From Endozoicomonas sp. ISHI1 (lineage in GTDB: Bacteria > Pseudomonadota > Gammaproteobacteria > Pseudomonadales > Endozoicomonadaceae), in NCBI RefSeq assembly GCF_024606225.1, contig NZ_JAGRPU010000016.1, positions 60,325 to 124,324 on the forward strand: a stretch of DNA of 64,000 nucleotides. Direction: 5' to 3'. This document shows positions 1 through 8,077 of the stretch, piece after piece (the first letter of the stretch is position 1; every line of letters starts with the position of its first letter). The position numbers were made by a program, and so were the translations under genes. Below the pieces are notes generated by a model. That model searched no databases. It worked only from the letters and a program-made list of their open reading frames with translations, and was not told the origin of the DNA.

Positions 1-220
1 GGGAAACCTTGATGTTTCCGGCAGTTTGCCAGGTTTGAGGGTATCGAAGCCTGACAGCGTCGTAACACAGTCATGAGAGACTGATACCACTCTTGGCTCT
101 TCTCAATAGGCGAAGAATGATAACAGTAAATGTCATCAGTGAATTATAGGATTGTACCTGAACAGTAGGTTTTTTCTATGGCAATGCTGAAGATAAGCTA
201 CGTAATGATATTACATCGAA

Positions 221-1108
221 TCAATGAGATCTCTGGATGACGTACTTTGCCATTTGCCTGAGGATAATGGCCTGATCCCCGAAGCTTTCGAGGGAGCAAA
301 TCGCCTGGTGACAGAGCGAGCTGGCGAGTTCTCTGGCACCCTGCAATCCCATAAGGGATACATAGGTGGGCTTATCCAGAGCCAGATCTGCCCCTTGTTG
401 CTTACCCAGTACTTCGGTGTCGGCGGTGACGTCAAGAATGTCATCCTGAACCTGAAAAGCCAGACCAATGGCGTCTGCATAGCGAATAAGTTGGTTCAGT
501 TGTTCTGTTTCGACTTTGCCACTTGAAAGTGCGCCCATGACAACACTGGCGCGAATCAGTGCCCCGGTTTTGTGGCTGTGCATTAATTGCAGTTGTTCCT
601 GATTCAATGGACTGCCTACAGAGTTCAGGTCCATGGATTGGCCACCGCACATACCCCCATGGCCAGAAGCACGGGCCAGTTCCCTGATCAGTTGCAGGCA
701 GACAGGAGCGGGTAATTCGTGATGGCTTGAAGCCAGTACTTCAAATGCCAGAGTTTGCAGAGCATCACCTGCAAGAGTGGCAGTGGCCTCATCAAAAGCT
801 TTGTGGCAGGTGGGTTTGCCTCTTCGAAGATCATCATCATCCATCGCTGGAAGATCATCATGCACCAGGGAGTACGCGTGGACGAGCTCTACAGCGCAGG
901 CAGCAGGGTCCGCCTGAGTCTGATCGCCACCTACGGCTTCAGAGGCAGCATAAACCAGAATCGGTCGAATACGTTTGCCACCGTTAAAAACAGAATAGGA
1001 CATCGCCTCAACCAGCCTTTCACTGACGTGACTGATGTCGGGAAGATGATTTTTGAGCTGCTCATCAACGCGGTTTTGACAACCCTTGATGTATTCCAGC
1101 AGAGTCAT
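221..1108 (-). CDS. ispA: Farnesyl diphosphate synthase (polyprenyl synthetase)
   Basis: Condenses isopentenyl diphosphate with dimethylallyl and geranyl diphosphate to make farnesyl diphosphate for quinone side chains and undecaprenyl carrier. The 295-residue length is normal for IspA. The first aspartate-rich motif (HDDLPAMDDDDLRRG, residues about 83-97) and the second (QDDILD, near 220) are both intact, as are the N-terminal GGKRIRP substrate-binding stretch and the later DKPTY segment. The ATG start lies 3 bases after the xseB stop, so the two are one operon transcribed leftward. The usual third member, dxs, is not recognisable in the 220 bases that remain before the window edge. Confidence 0.96.
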   Translation of the reverse strand: MTLLEYIKGCQNRVDEQLKNHLPDISHVSERLVEAMSYSVFNGGKRIRPILVYAASEAVGGDQTQADPAACAVELVHAYSLVHDDLPAMDDDDLRRGKPTCHKAFDEATATLAGDALQTLAFEVLASSHHELPAPVCLQLIRELARASGHGGMCGGQSMDLNSVGSPLNQEQLQLMHSHKTGALIRASVVMGALSSGKVETEQLNQLIRYADAIGLAFQVQDDILDVTADTEVLGKQQGADLALDKPTYVSLMGLQGARELASSLCHQAICSLESFGDQAIILRQMAKYVIQRSH

Positions 1109-1111
1109 GGA

Positions 1112-1354
1112 TTATTCGCCTTCTGTCGGATCGAAAGGGCGGGTTTCCAAATGGCCCTGATTTTCCAGAAGCTGCTGGACTCTCTGTTCTGCTTCAGTCA
1201 GCGCTTTCTGACATTCACGTGTCAGCTTTACCCCTTTTTCAAAGGCTTTCAGAGACGCTTCCAGTGTCATATCACCGGACTCCATTTGCTGAACCAGTGC
1301 ATCCAATTCTGTGAGCGACTGCTCAAAGGCAAAGCCCTGCTTTTTTTCCGGCAT
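1112..1354 (-). CDS. xseB: Exodeoxyribonuclease VII small subunit
   Basis: Small subunit of the ExoVII nuclease, which partners XseA to degrade single-stranded DNA. I start it at the ATG giving MPEKKQGFAFEQSLTELDAL (80 residues), which matches the family's usual 75-85 residues; a longer in-frame reading upstream adds about 44 residues without family character. The helical hairpin signature around LVQQMESGDMTLEASLKAFEKG is clear. It ends 3 bases before ispA, the conserved xseB-ispA arrangement of gammaproteobacteria. Confidence 0.93.
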   Translation of the reverse strand: MPEKKQGFAFEQSLTELDALVQQMESGDMTLEASLKAFEKGVKLTRECQKALTEAEQRVQQLLENQGHLETRPFDPTEGE

Positions 1355-1573
1355 GCTTAGAAACCTTTTCCATTGACTTGGTGAGGGAATACCTGCCTTC
1401 AGGATGACCTTTGTCAGCCAGAGTGCTTCAGTGCATGGCAAAAAAGGACGGTACTCACCCGGATAAATTAAAACGGGCTCAAGCATACCACAAATTCAGG
1501 TTGGGGCGGGTTCTGGCAACACGGGAGGGTGACATGTGCGGGGGCAGAGAGATTGTAAATAGTGTTTTCAAAG

Positions 1574-1603
1574 GAAAAACAGGCCGAGCGGATGGCTCGG
1601 CCT
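1574..1603 (-). terminator. Intrinsic terminator of the AGCS symporter gene
   Basis: On the minus strand AGGCCGAGC pairs perfectly with GCTCGGCCT (9 bp) across a 5-base loop and is followed by TGTTTTTCC. It lies about 10 bases after the symporter stop codon. Confidence 0.85.
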
Positions 1604-1612
1604 CATTGGGTG

Positions 1613-3085
1613 TTATTCAGTGGCCGGTCGAACGTCGGCTTCCGGGATAGGGCAAGATTGAGCTTCGCCAGCATTATGTTCCTGCCACACGTCCTTATCC
1701 ATGGTCTTGTCCAGGAATGGGAACTTCTTGCGGTTAAATACCGGTACAACGCCGTCAGCAATTTGATCGTCAAAGTCTTTCAGAACTTTTACGACGATAC
1801 CTGACAGTAGCAGAATAGCCGTAATGTTGATCAGCGCCATAGTACCCATAGACAGATCAGCGAAAGCCCATACGGTAGGCAGGTTGCCAACAGAACCCCA
1901 GAACACCATGACCAGGACGGCCAGACGATAAATCATCAGCAGAGTCTTGCTGTTTTTAATGAACAGCAGGTTAGATTCACCATAATAGTAGTTGGCGATG
2001 ATGGAGGTGAAAGCAAACAGCAGGATGGCTAATGCAACCAGATGTCCACCCCATGGTCCTATCTCACTGGACAGGGCTGCCTGAGTCAATGCAACGCCGG
2101 TCAGGCCACTGCCCGGTTCCAGCATACCAGACACCAGTATAATGGCAGCCGTGGCTGTGCACACGACAATGGTGTCCATAAACACCCCCAGCATGCCCAT
2201 CATGCCCTGACTAACCGGGTGAGTGGAGTGTGCAGTCGCTGCAGCATTAGGTGCGCTGCCCATACCGGCTTCGTTGGAGAACAGGCCACGCTTGATACCT
2301 TGCATCATAGCCTGGGAAACCATGTAGCCGACACCGCCACCCATGGCGGTTTCAAGACCAAAAGCACTCTTGAAAATCAGGGTGAATACAGCCGGTAGTT
2401 CAGGGATATTCATGGCCACTATAACAACCGCCACAGCCAGATAGCCCACAGCCATAAATGGCACAATCATTTCAGCGACTTTGGCGATGGAACGAATGCC
2501 ACCAAAGATGATGATGCCGCTGGCCATTACCAGTCCGATGCCAATGTATTCAGGAGCAATGTTATAACCCGTGAAAGCGGCTGCAATAGAATTGGACTGA
2601 ACGCTGTTGAAAGCAAATCCGAACGCAATAATCAGAGAGATAGAGAAAGCAATGCCCATCCAGCGCTGACCCAGTGCTTTCTGCATGTAGTACGCAGGAC
2701 CTCCGCGATAAGTGCCATCACCATTGTTTGTTTTGTAGATTTGGGCGAGGGTGTTTTCGGCAAAACTGGTAGCCATACCCAATAGGGCAATAAGCCACAT
2801 CCAGAAGATGGCACCGGGTCCACCCAAATAAATAGCAACGGCAACACCGGCGATGTTACCGGTACCAATTCGGGCCGCAAGACTGGTGCAGAATGCCTGG
2901 AATGGAGAAATATGAAGGTCGGAATGAGTTCTGCGGCTACCCATCATGGTTCTGGCAGCCAGACCGAAGCGACGGATTTGTACGAAACGTGTACGAATGG
3001 TGAATAAAATACCGGCTCCAAGCAGCAGGTAAATCAGGATACTCCCCCAAAGAAGATTGTTTGATGCAGAGATAAAATCGTTCAT
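1613..3085 (-). CDS. Sodium:alanine/glycine symporter, AGCS family
   Basis: Inner-membrane carrier that takes up alanine or glycine with sodium (AGCS family). The 490-residue protein is hydrophobic with about 10-11 membrane segments. Family motifs are visible: ARIGTGNIAGVAVAIYLGGPGAIFWMW near residues 70-97 (read as two adjoining motifs), YRGGPAYYMQ near 125, and SNEAGMGSAPNAAATAH near 272. The C-terminal 30 residues are hydrophilic and end in a short acidic tail. It is a single transcription unit with its own terminator; upstream sequence up to 3380 is non-coding. Substrate preference between alanine and glycine cannot be decided by eye. Confidence 0.93.
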   Translation of the reverse strand: MNDFISASNNLLWGSILIYLLLGAGILFTIRTRFVQIRRFGLAARTMMGSRRTHSDLHISPFQAFCTSLAARIGTGNIAGVAVAIYLGGPGAIFWMWLIALLGMATSFAENTLAQIYKTNNGDGTYRGGPAYYMQKALGQRWMGIAFSISLIIAFGFAFNSVQSNSIAAAFTGYNIAPEYIGIGLVMASGIIIFGGIRSIAKVAEMIVPFMAVGYLAVAVVIVAMNIPELPAVFTLIFKSAFGLETAMGGGVGYMVSQAMMQGIKRGLFSNEAGMGSAPNAAATAHSTHPVSQGMMGMLGVFMDTIVVCTATAAIILVSGMLEPGSGLTGVALTQAALSSEIGPWGGHLVALAILLFAFTSIIANYYYGESNLLFIKNSKTLLMIYRLAVLVMVFWGSVGNLPTVWAFADLSMGTMALINITAILLLSGIVVKVLKDFDDQIADGVVPVFNRKKFPFLDKTMDKDVWQEHNAGEAQSCPIPEADVRPATE

Positions 3086-3381
3086 AGTACTTCCTGATTA
3101 TTAATATGATATTTAGTTTGTTTGTTTTTATTTCCATATAAAATAGATGAATAAACGATGACGAATAAGTACAAACACTGCCTGCCCGAGTCATAGCAAA
3201 TTAAGAAATAACAATCGTTTAGGACGCGGTTGCAAACGTAGCGAAAAAGCGCAGTTTACAGCGAGTAAATGAGCATTTTGAGCCACTTTTTAACGCCGTA
3301 TCGGCGAAGCGTTGCACTTTTGCGACAGGCTCCCGGAGGTTCGGGTGAAACTGCGGCCATGAGTCAGCAGCAGGATAAACC
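3086..3381. other. Non-coding spacer with possible decayed repeat
   Basis: I find no convincing gene here. The part from about 3219 to 3380 is more GC-rich than its surroundings and has short inverted motifs (for example GCCGTATCGGC near 3294). It has the look of a dispersed intergenic repeat or a decayed gene end, but I see no second copy in this window. Confidence 0.3.
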
Positions 3382-3687
3382 TCACCATTGCAAGACTGCC
3401 TGTTCAAAAGACCTGCTGAATGCATCAGCCGGGCTTGTTATAACGCCCATCCTCATAAACTGTGGGTCGACAAAGATTGCATCGACCGCACTGTCCCTGG
3501 TATCAATCATTCCCGTACCGGCTTCTTCTCCTTCCATCATCGCAACAAGAAAATTCTGCTCAACGCTATCCATAAAATTCTCAGAGTTAGAGCCTTCAGT
3601 CCAGAGAGTCAAAGCTTCATCACTGTAATGACCGGCATTGAGAAAGTATCGCCAGATTACGAAGTTCAAAAGCTCTCTGAGCATCAC
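3382..3687 (-). pseudogene. GNAT acetyltransferase remnant
   Basis: The reading frame (about 101 residues) ends in a stretch resembling the acetyl-CoA-binding core of GNAT N-acetyltransferases: a beta strand AVDAIFVDP followed by QFMRMGV, where intact enzymes continue with a G-x-G/A loop and a helix. Here the frame departs into unrelated sequence right after RMGV and stops about 25 residues later, so the catalytic fold is incomplete. The upstream half (DEALTLWTEG...FLVAMMEGEEAGTGMID) also resembles small GNAT proteins. I read it as a truncated or frameshifted acetyltransferase. An orphan ORF is the alternative. Confidence 0.45.
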
Positions 3688-3842
3688 TGCGTTGTGCTTT
3701 TCTTATTTCCATTCTTGTCAGGGGCCTCCCGCTTTTTTTCTGGAGGAACGGCTTTCAGAATTTACCGGCTCTCACCCTATTCTGATAGCCGCCTCACTGC
3801 TCAAAGCTCCCGACTTGTATTTGTCAATAGTAATCCATGATC

Positions 3843-4703
3843 TTACAGTTCTGATTTGCTTTTGGGCTTATCAGAATAATTAAGACGATAGGCATCGTTT
3901 ATACCTCCATCTGTATCTCCATAGTCAATCTCATTGCCTGTCTGGTAGTGCCCGGTTTTATCAACGCTGCAAAATTGGTGGCCTCGAATCATGGCCTGAA
4001 GCAGGCAATATTCTGTGGAATCAGGGATACCATAAACCGTGTGCGTGGCAAACGGCTGACCATCGCGCACAGCCCAACCTTCGCCTACCCAAGTGATATC
4101 AGGCCGATCTTTACGTAAAGTCTGCAGTTCAGACAAGGGCATCAGTTCTTTGCCAACACCTGCATCAAACACCTTGCATTTAGTCGTATGGGTAAACTTT
4201 CCAAAAGCGATACCATTGTTTGGCAGAGGTTTTACACACAGGTCGAGATCACTGAACCCGACATCTTTTGGTCTTTCAGCAGAGCAGAACCTGAAAAGAC
4301 CTACCAGAGAGCCAGAGTTCATCACCCACTTATCAGACTGATCAGGACTGAGCGGATCATTCTTGTGCATAGGCAGTTTGTAGAAACTGGACAGAACCTC
4401 TCTTTCTGTAGCATTCAGCCAGAAGTAGTTGCGGCTTCGTTTGATATCATGGCCGTCACTATTCTTTACTTCATAGACACAAAAGTTCTTTTTGTTGTCT
4501 GCCGCCTGAACGGGTTCTGTCAGATCCAGCGCCGCTCTGCCGAAGTACCATTGTGGTTTGCCAGGCTTGACTTCATCATCAATGACTATACACAGGCTGC
4601 CATCAGCTGGTAGAACCGACTGGGATTGCCAGCACGGTTCTGCATTAACACCCGGAGAAAGCAACAGGGCAAAAGGAAGACCAAATTTGAGAAATCTCTT
4701 CAT
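3843..4703 (-). CDS. Secreted protein of unknown function (286 aa)
   Basis: I do not recognise the family. A clear Sec signal peptide (MKRFLKFGLPFALLLSPGVNA, cut before EPCW) is followed by about 265 residues with about ten cysteines (for example near CWQSQ, SLCIV, NFCVYEV, FRFCSA, DLCVKP, TKCKVF, YCLLQ, FCSVDK), suggesting a disulfide-bonded exported domain. The start at 4703 is chosen because AGGAGGA lies 7 bases upstream and the signal peptide begins there; a start 27 bases earlier has neither. The gene stands alone, about 155 bases from the broken acetyltransferase, with a palindromic repeat in its upstream region. Confidence 0.75.
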   Translation of the reverse strand: MKRFLKFGLPFALLLSPGVNAEPCWQSQSVLPADGSLCIVIDDEVKPGKPQWYFGRAALDLTEPVQAADNKKNFCVYEVKNSDGHDIKRSRNYFWLNATEREVLSSFYKLPMHKNDPLSPDQSDKWVMNSGSLVGLFRFCSAERPKDVGFSDLDLCVKPLPNNGIAFGKFTHTTKCKVFDAGVGKELMPLSELQTLRKDRPDITWVGEGWAVRDGQPFATHTVYGIPDSTEYCLLQAMIRGHQFCSVDKTGHYQTGNEIDYGDTDGGINDAYRLNYSDKPKSKSEL

Positions 4704-4835
4704 TACACTATCCTCCTGTTTCAAGAACACTACGCATTAGTCAAGAAGTGTAGTGAATTAATTAGAATGAGTTGATGTTTAAAATTGCTTAAACCGTACA
4801 CTTTTTGACACATTGAACCCGGTATAAGTTCCCTG

Positions 4836-4997
4836 GCAGCCTGTCGGACTTAAGGCTGTCCTATTGCGGTTGCAATAAATTGGTCTGAAAATTCCTGCTT
4901 CTTCGTCAAATAGCTCGCTATTCTCCTCAGAAGCAGAAATTTTTATCCTCAATTTCTTGCAATCCTCGCTACGGACGCTTAAGTCCGACAGGCTGCT
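4836..4997. repeat. Long palindromic intergenic element, copy 1
   Basis: About 162 bp whose ends are inverted copies of GCAGCCTGTCGGACTTAAG. The interior is also roughly self-complementary, so the whole unit could fold into one long hairpin. A central segment (CGTCAAATAGCTCGCTATTC) is shared with copies at 22334-22498 and 23731-23894. No ORF is present, so it is a MITE-like or REP-like element rather than a coding insertion sequence. Confidence 0.85.
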
Positions 4998-5159
4998 AGA
5001 AAACGTAGCCGATGAACGCTACATGGTTAAAAATCCGAAAACGAAGGGAAGTGGCTGTCTTTTATTGGGTTTTGCGCACCTGTCAGCGAACTCAGTCAGC
5101 TCTGTCCGGTGGCAAGTTGTTTGCAGGCGTGGTTTCTTTGATTTCGTGGAAAAATTTCA

Positions 5160-6536
5160 TTACTCCATCGGTGGTCTCCTCCTTATACCTTTCCATCTGG
5201 ATTGGGATGCCCGGTGGCAACTACTTCTGTGACGACGCAGACTTTCGTTAGTCGCGAAGATCTGCCCGCATAGTTGCTGCGATGTTCCCCGTACGCCTCT
5301 CTCGTAATCGTGAGCCGGCAAGTATACGATCACGTCACAGAATACTGACCCAAGAACCTGGTAGCTTCTATCGGGGCTCGACCATCTGATATTTACTTCA
5401 CCTTCGTGGTATCTCCTGTTGTGACGCTGCTGCTCTGGCATTTTGAAGACTTCCCCGCATACTCGCTGTTCACCATTACCCCCAACCACTATCACATCAC
5501 AGAATCGTAGCGGAGTGTGGTATTTCTCTTGGTGATATGTCAGCATCTCTCTATGCTTGAAGCGCACCCCGCACGGCAGCCGTTCGCCACTCTCCAATTT
5601 CAGCAGCACTTCACAGACAAAGGGCCTGGTGGGATCAGTAACTTCACATTTACAAGTTTTACTGGCTGTCCCACGTTGCGCGAATGGGACTGCTGAGGGA
5701 GGGCGTTTGCTCTGTGTGAATGTTGCCATTGTGACGAGGCTTGCTGAACTGGCTACGGAATTCACCGGCCCTCTGGCGGACTCTCCACCAACGGATGGTG
5801 ATCGGAGTTTGCAAACGCCATGACAGGAACCAAAGTGACAATTGTTATCGAAAGTATGCCGGTGTGGTCCGGGGTTTTTGTCATCGTCGCCAGAGCCAGA
5901 AGACTGGGAGCCGCTGGCAAAGACTGTAGTCCGGGTGCTGGTTGCCCCTCCTGTGGCTTGCTGACCGGATGATGTTGAAGGCTGGTTTTGTTGGTTATTT
6001 TTTTGTTGGCTGTTTCCGGGGAGCATCATGGTGGTGATTGTAAACGGTTCATCCTGACTGGCCTCCTGTTGATCCATCGGGATAAACAGTGACGAATCGG
6101 AGTTCCAATCGTTTTTCAAAAGCCAGCCAATAACAACAAACGCTTCTACAGGTGGCCACGAAAAAGGTTTGGCGCTCAGAGAGGTTTCGTGGCTGCTCAG
6201 CATCAGTTCGTAAGCCACCAGCAGATGAGAGGCGTAAATCAATGGCCACGAAATTGACTCAATAAGGGTGGTTTTTAATCCGTAACCGTTAAGTCCATAA
6301 GGTTTATCATCAGGCGAAAAATCTAACCCCACATAACCGCTTGTGTCGGCAATGTCTGAAGGGTTGTACGACAGAGTATCGAGGTTACTTTTTATAGAAA
6401 CGCTCTGGATCGAAGAACCTGCATCATCCTGATGAAAATCGACAACAAAACACCTTTTCGAGGAGTCAGCCTGACAGACGATAGTTAACAACACCGGCAG
6501 TATAAACAATGCCGCAAAGAGTGAGTTGTTCATCAT
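5160..6536 (-). CDS. Secreted C2H2-like zinc-finger protein (paralogue A)
   Basis: This 458-residue protein has a signal peptide ending at VCQA (residue 23) and an N-terminal domain of about 150 residues shared with the genes at 27.6-35.8 kb (core LLVAYELML...SWPPVEAFVVIGWLLK). A Ser/Gln/Gly-rich linker with a short Cys/His motif (CHFGSCHGVC, near 233-242) follows. At the C-terminus are three fingers: C308-C322-H335-H340, C346-C360-H372-H377 and C400-C423-H436-H441. The first has the family pattern C-x13-C-x12-H-x4-H; the third has a longer Cys loop. It ends in a basic tail (KGIRRRPPME). C2H2 fingers are a eukaryotic DNA/RNA/protein-binding module; their presence in an exported bacterial protein suggests action outside the cell, perhaps in a host. 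That role is inference. Confidence 0.8.
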   Translation of the reverse strand: MMNNSLFAALFILPVLLTIVCQADSSKRCFVVDFHQDDAGSSIQSVSIKSNLDTLSYNPSDIADTSGYVGLDFSPDDKPYGLNGYGLKTTLIESISWPLIYASHLLVAYELMLSSHETSLSAKPFSWPPVEAFVVIGWLLKNDWNSDSSLFIPMDQQEASQDEPFTITTMMLPGNSQQKNNQQNQPSTSSGQQATGGATSTRTTVFASGSQSSGSGDDDKNPGPHRHTFDNNCHFGSCHGVCKLRSPSVGGESARGPVNSVASSASLVTMATFTQSKRPPSAVPFAQRGTASKTCKCEVTDPTRPFVCEVLLKLESGERLPCGVRFKHREMLTYHQEKYHTPLRFCDVIVVGGNGEQRVCGEVFKMPEQQRHNRRYHEGEVNIRWSSPDRSYQVLGSVFCDVIVYLPAHDYERGVRGTSQQLCGQIFATNESLRRHRSSCHRASQSRWKGIRRRPPME

Positions 6537-6801
6537 TCTATCCGCGCATTCTGATTTGTAGGGAACAAGGGTAGATTGAGATGATGATAGATCAAGAAAA
6601 TAAGTGTTTTCTGCGCTTGATTGGAAGCTGAATCACCTATATATCTCGTTCCCGCGCAAAGCGAGGCTGACGCTCAGGGTGGCCGGTTAATGAGAACACT
6701 CATGTAAGTTCCCCAAAATTCATAGTTATCGAATGAGCCGAAAATCATTTTTGACCAATCTCCGGCCTCCCCCTGAAGAAAAACTGTCTGACCAAATGTG
6801 A

Positions 6802-6836
6802 AAAAGCCCTGTAAATAAAGAATCTACAGGGCTTTT
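6802..6836. terminator. Bidirectional terminator-like hairpin
   Basis: AAAAGCCCTGTA and TACAGGGCTTTT form a perfect 12-bp stem with an 11-base loop, with A and T runs on either side, so it could act on both strands. No gene directly adjoins it; it lies between the ssrA terminator and the zinc-finger gene start. Confidence 0.6.
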
Positions 6837-6906
6837 GTTTGGTGGTGTTGTGGGACGATGGTTTGGTTCCCACAATAGGAACTGAATTAGTCTATCAGTT
6901 GCTTTA

Positions 6907-6946
6907 TTGACATCCTTTCGCTCCTTGAGGGGCGAGAGGATGTCAA
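6907..6946. repeat. Inverted repeat resembling an IS200/IS605-type end
   Basis: TTGACATCCT and AGGATGTCAA are perfect inverted arms flanking CGC...GCG, giving a stem-loop. Hairpins of this style with a GACATCC arm occur at the ends of IS200/IS605-family elements. No transposase or TnpB remnant is visible beside it, so it would be an orphan end at best. Confidence 0.35.
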
Positions 6947-7085
6947 ATCAGCTGGCACGCTCCAATCGGCGGCTAACGCATGTCGATACCAGGCGAGCGT
7001 TGGCTCTCTAGCATCCTAAGGATGAGCTCTGGTATGCAATTACCCGTATCAGCTCTAATTTCTTGATAATAAAGTTGCGGGCTAA

Positions 7086-7123
7086 TAAAAAGCCCTAATG
7101 GCTGGTGAGGGCTCATTAGGGCT
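7086..7123 (-). terminator. Terminator of the first tmRNA gene
   Basis: On the minus strand AGCCCTAATG pairs with CATTAGGGCT (10 bp), followed by TTTTATT, starting 10 bases after the tmRNA 3' end. The terminator of the second tmRNA is the same hairpin with a compensatory pair change (CTGATG/CATCAG). Confidence 0.9.
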
Positions 7124-7133
7124 ATTTACAAGA

Positions 7134-7546
7134 TGGTGGAGGCGGCGGGAATTGAACCCGCGTCCGCCGATTCTCAGCCTTCGGCTCTACATGCTTAGAT
7201 CCGCCTTTGGATTTAACTCGATAACGACCCAGCGGTCGGGGTTCTACCGAGCGATCCTGTTACGTTTTAGCTGGCCAGCCACAGGCATACCGGGCCTCGC
7301 GAGTCTACTTACGATGACAGTCCGAAAACCGGCCAGTAGACGAGCCGGACAGACTGGGAGACTCGTAGGGTTTAGCTACGATCAAGCTGCAAATGCAAAC
7401 TCTTCTTCGAAGAGTTCGTTTTGAGCGTCTCCAAGAGCTACCAGGTTGGCAACTATAAGGTTTGTAGTGTTTTGATTAACGAGAACCACTACGTCCTCGG
7501 CATGCACCTAAGGTTTCGATACCGTCGTCGAATCCAGATCGCCCCC
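7134..7546 (-). ncRNA. ssrA: tmRNA, copy 1, with an unusual long tag
   Basis: Transfer-messenger RNA, which with SmpB rescues stalled ribosomes and adds a degradation tag. The 413-nt gene has the full tRNA-like domain: 5' GGGGGCG pairs with 3' CGCCUCC ahead of an encoded CCA, the GGAUUCGACG segment is intact, and the T arm has GGGUUCAAUUCCCGC. The tag frame opens after UAGUU at GCC and runs 22 codons to UGA: it begins ANLVALGDAQ and ends NELFEEEFAFAA. Typical gammaproteobacterial tags are 10-12 residues (ANDENYALAA type). The acidic-aromatic SspB-binding start is missing, while the C-terminal small hydrophobic end for ClpX/ClpA is kept. The 3' part shows the expected conserved AAGCAUGUAG stretch. 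Promoter and terminator are intact, so it looks functional. Confidence 0.93.
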
Positions 7547-7572
7547 GGATCAAAACTCCATTGGATCATTTA

Positions 7573-7601
7573 GTTATAGGCTATCCATAGAATTAAGACA
7601 A
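7573..7601 (-). promoter_or_regulatory. Sigma-70 promoter of tmRNA copy 1
   Basis: On the minus strand TTGTCT (7596-7601) and TATAAC (7573-7578) are separated by exactly 17 bases. The -10 ends 26 bases before the mature tmRNA 5' end, leaving room for a short leader removed by RNase P. Confidence 0.75.
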
Positions 7602-8062
7602 TTTTTTATATGAAAGCTTCACAGGTTTGAAGTTTGGTCTATCCCACCAGATTAACATATCTGGCTCAAAGCATTTCTATATGCGCAAAGAAGTTGGCCG
7701 CAGGCAACAGTGAACATGACCCTCAGCGATTAAGTCTTGATAAGTATCCGCCATTTCACGCTTGCTTCAGTTTATGTTATTTTCCCTCAACCCTGGCGCA
7801 ACCCATCAGTGGTGAACTCTCAGCGTCTGATGATGTTCCCACGCACTATTTTCAGGGTGGACGGTACACAGGGGTTCAAACAGTTCACCTGAGTCTGACA
7901 GGTGCTGTGGTTCATCTGGACGTTTAAAGCATAAATCCAGACTGTACCCTGTTCAGATCTGACAGAAAGGACTCACCCGCATAAATGCTTCGGGTAGAAA
8001 ATGGTGGCCTTTGTCCCGTCACATTCAGCAACCAATGCTGTTTCTAGTCATAATCCAGTCTG
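7602..8062. other. Intergenic region without a recognisable gene
   Basis: The only long frame here (7634-7927, plus) has no family resemblance, no ribosome-binding site and an amino-acid make-up unlike the real genes nearby. I see no RNA gene. The region must carry the promoter for the glycan cluster that begins at 8063/8078. Confidence 0.5.
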
Positions 8063-8077
8063 GTGACAGGTTATTTA

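Larger units (their letters stand above)
6537..7085. other. Intergenic region without a gene
   Basis: About 550 bases between the zinc-finger gene start and the ssrA terminator. Apart from the terminator-like hairpin at 6802-6836 and the inverted repeat at 6907-6946 I see no gene. The part from 6947 to 7080 contains short inverted segments and could be structured, but shows no recognisable RNA family. Confidence 0.5.

Noticed and set aside
1..220. The start of dxs after ispA
   Set aside because: No reading in these 220 bases resembles the Dxs N-terminus, although dxs is the expected neighbour.
7634..7927. A 97-residue plus-strand frame after tmRNA copy 1
   Set aside because: No ribosome-binding site or recognisable domain; composition looks like translated spacer.
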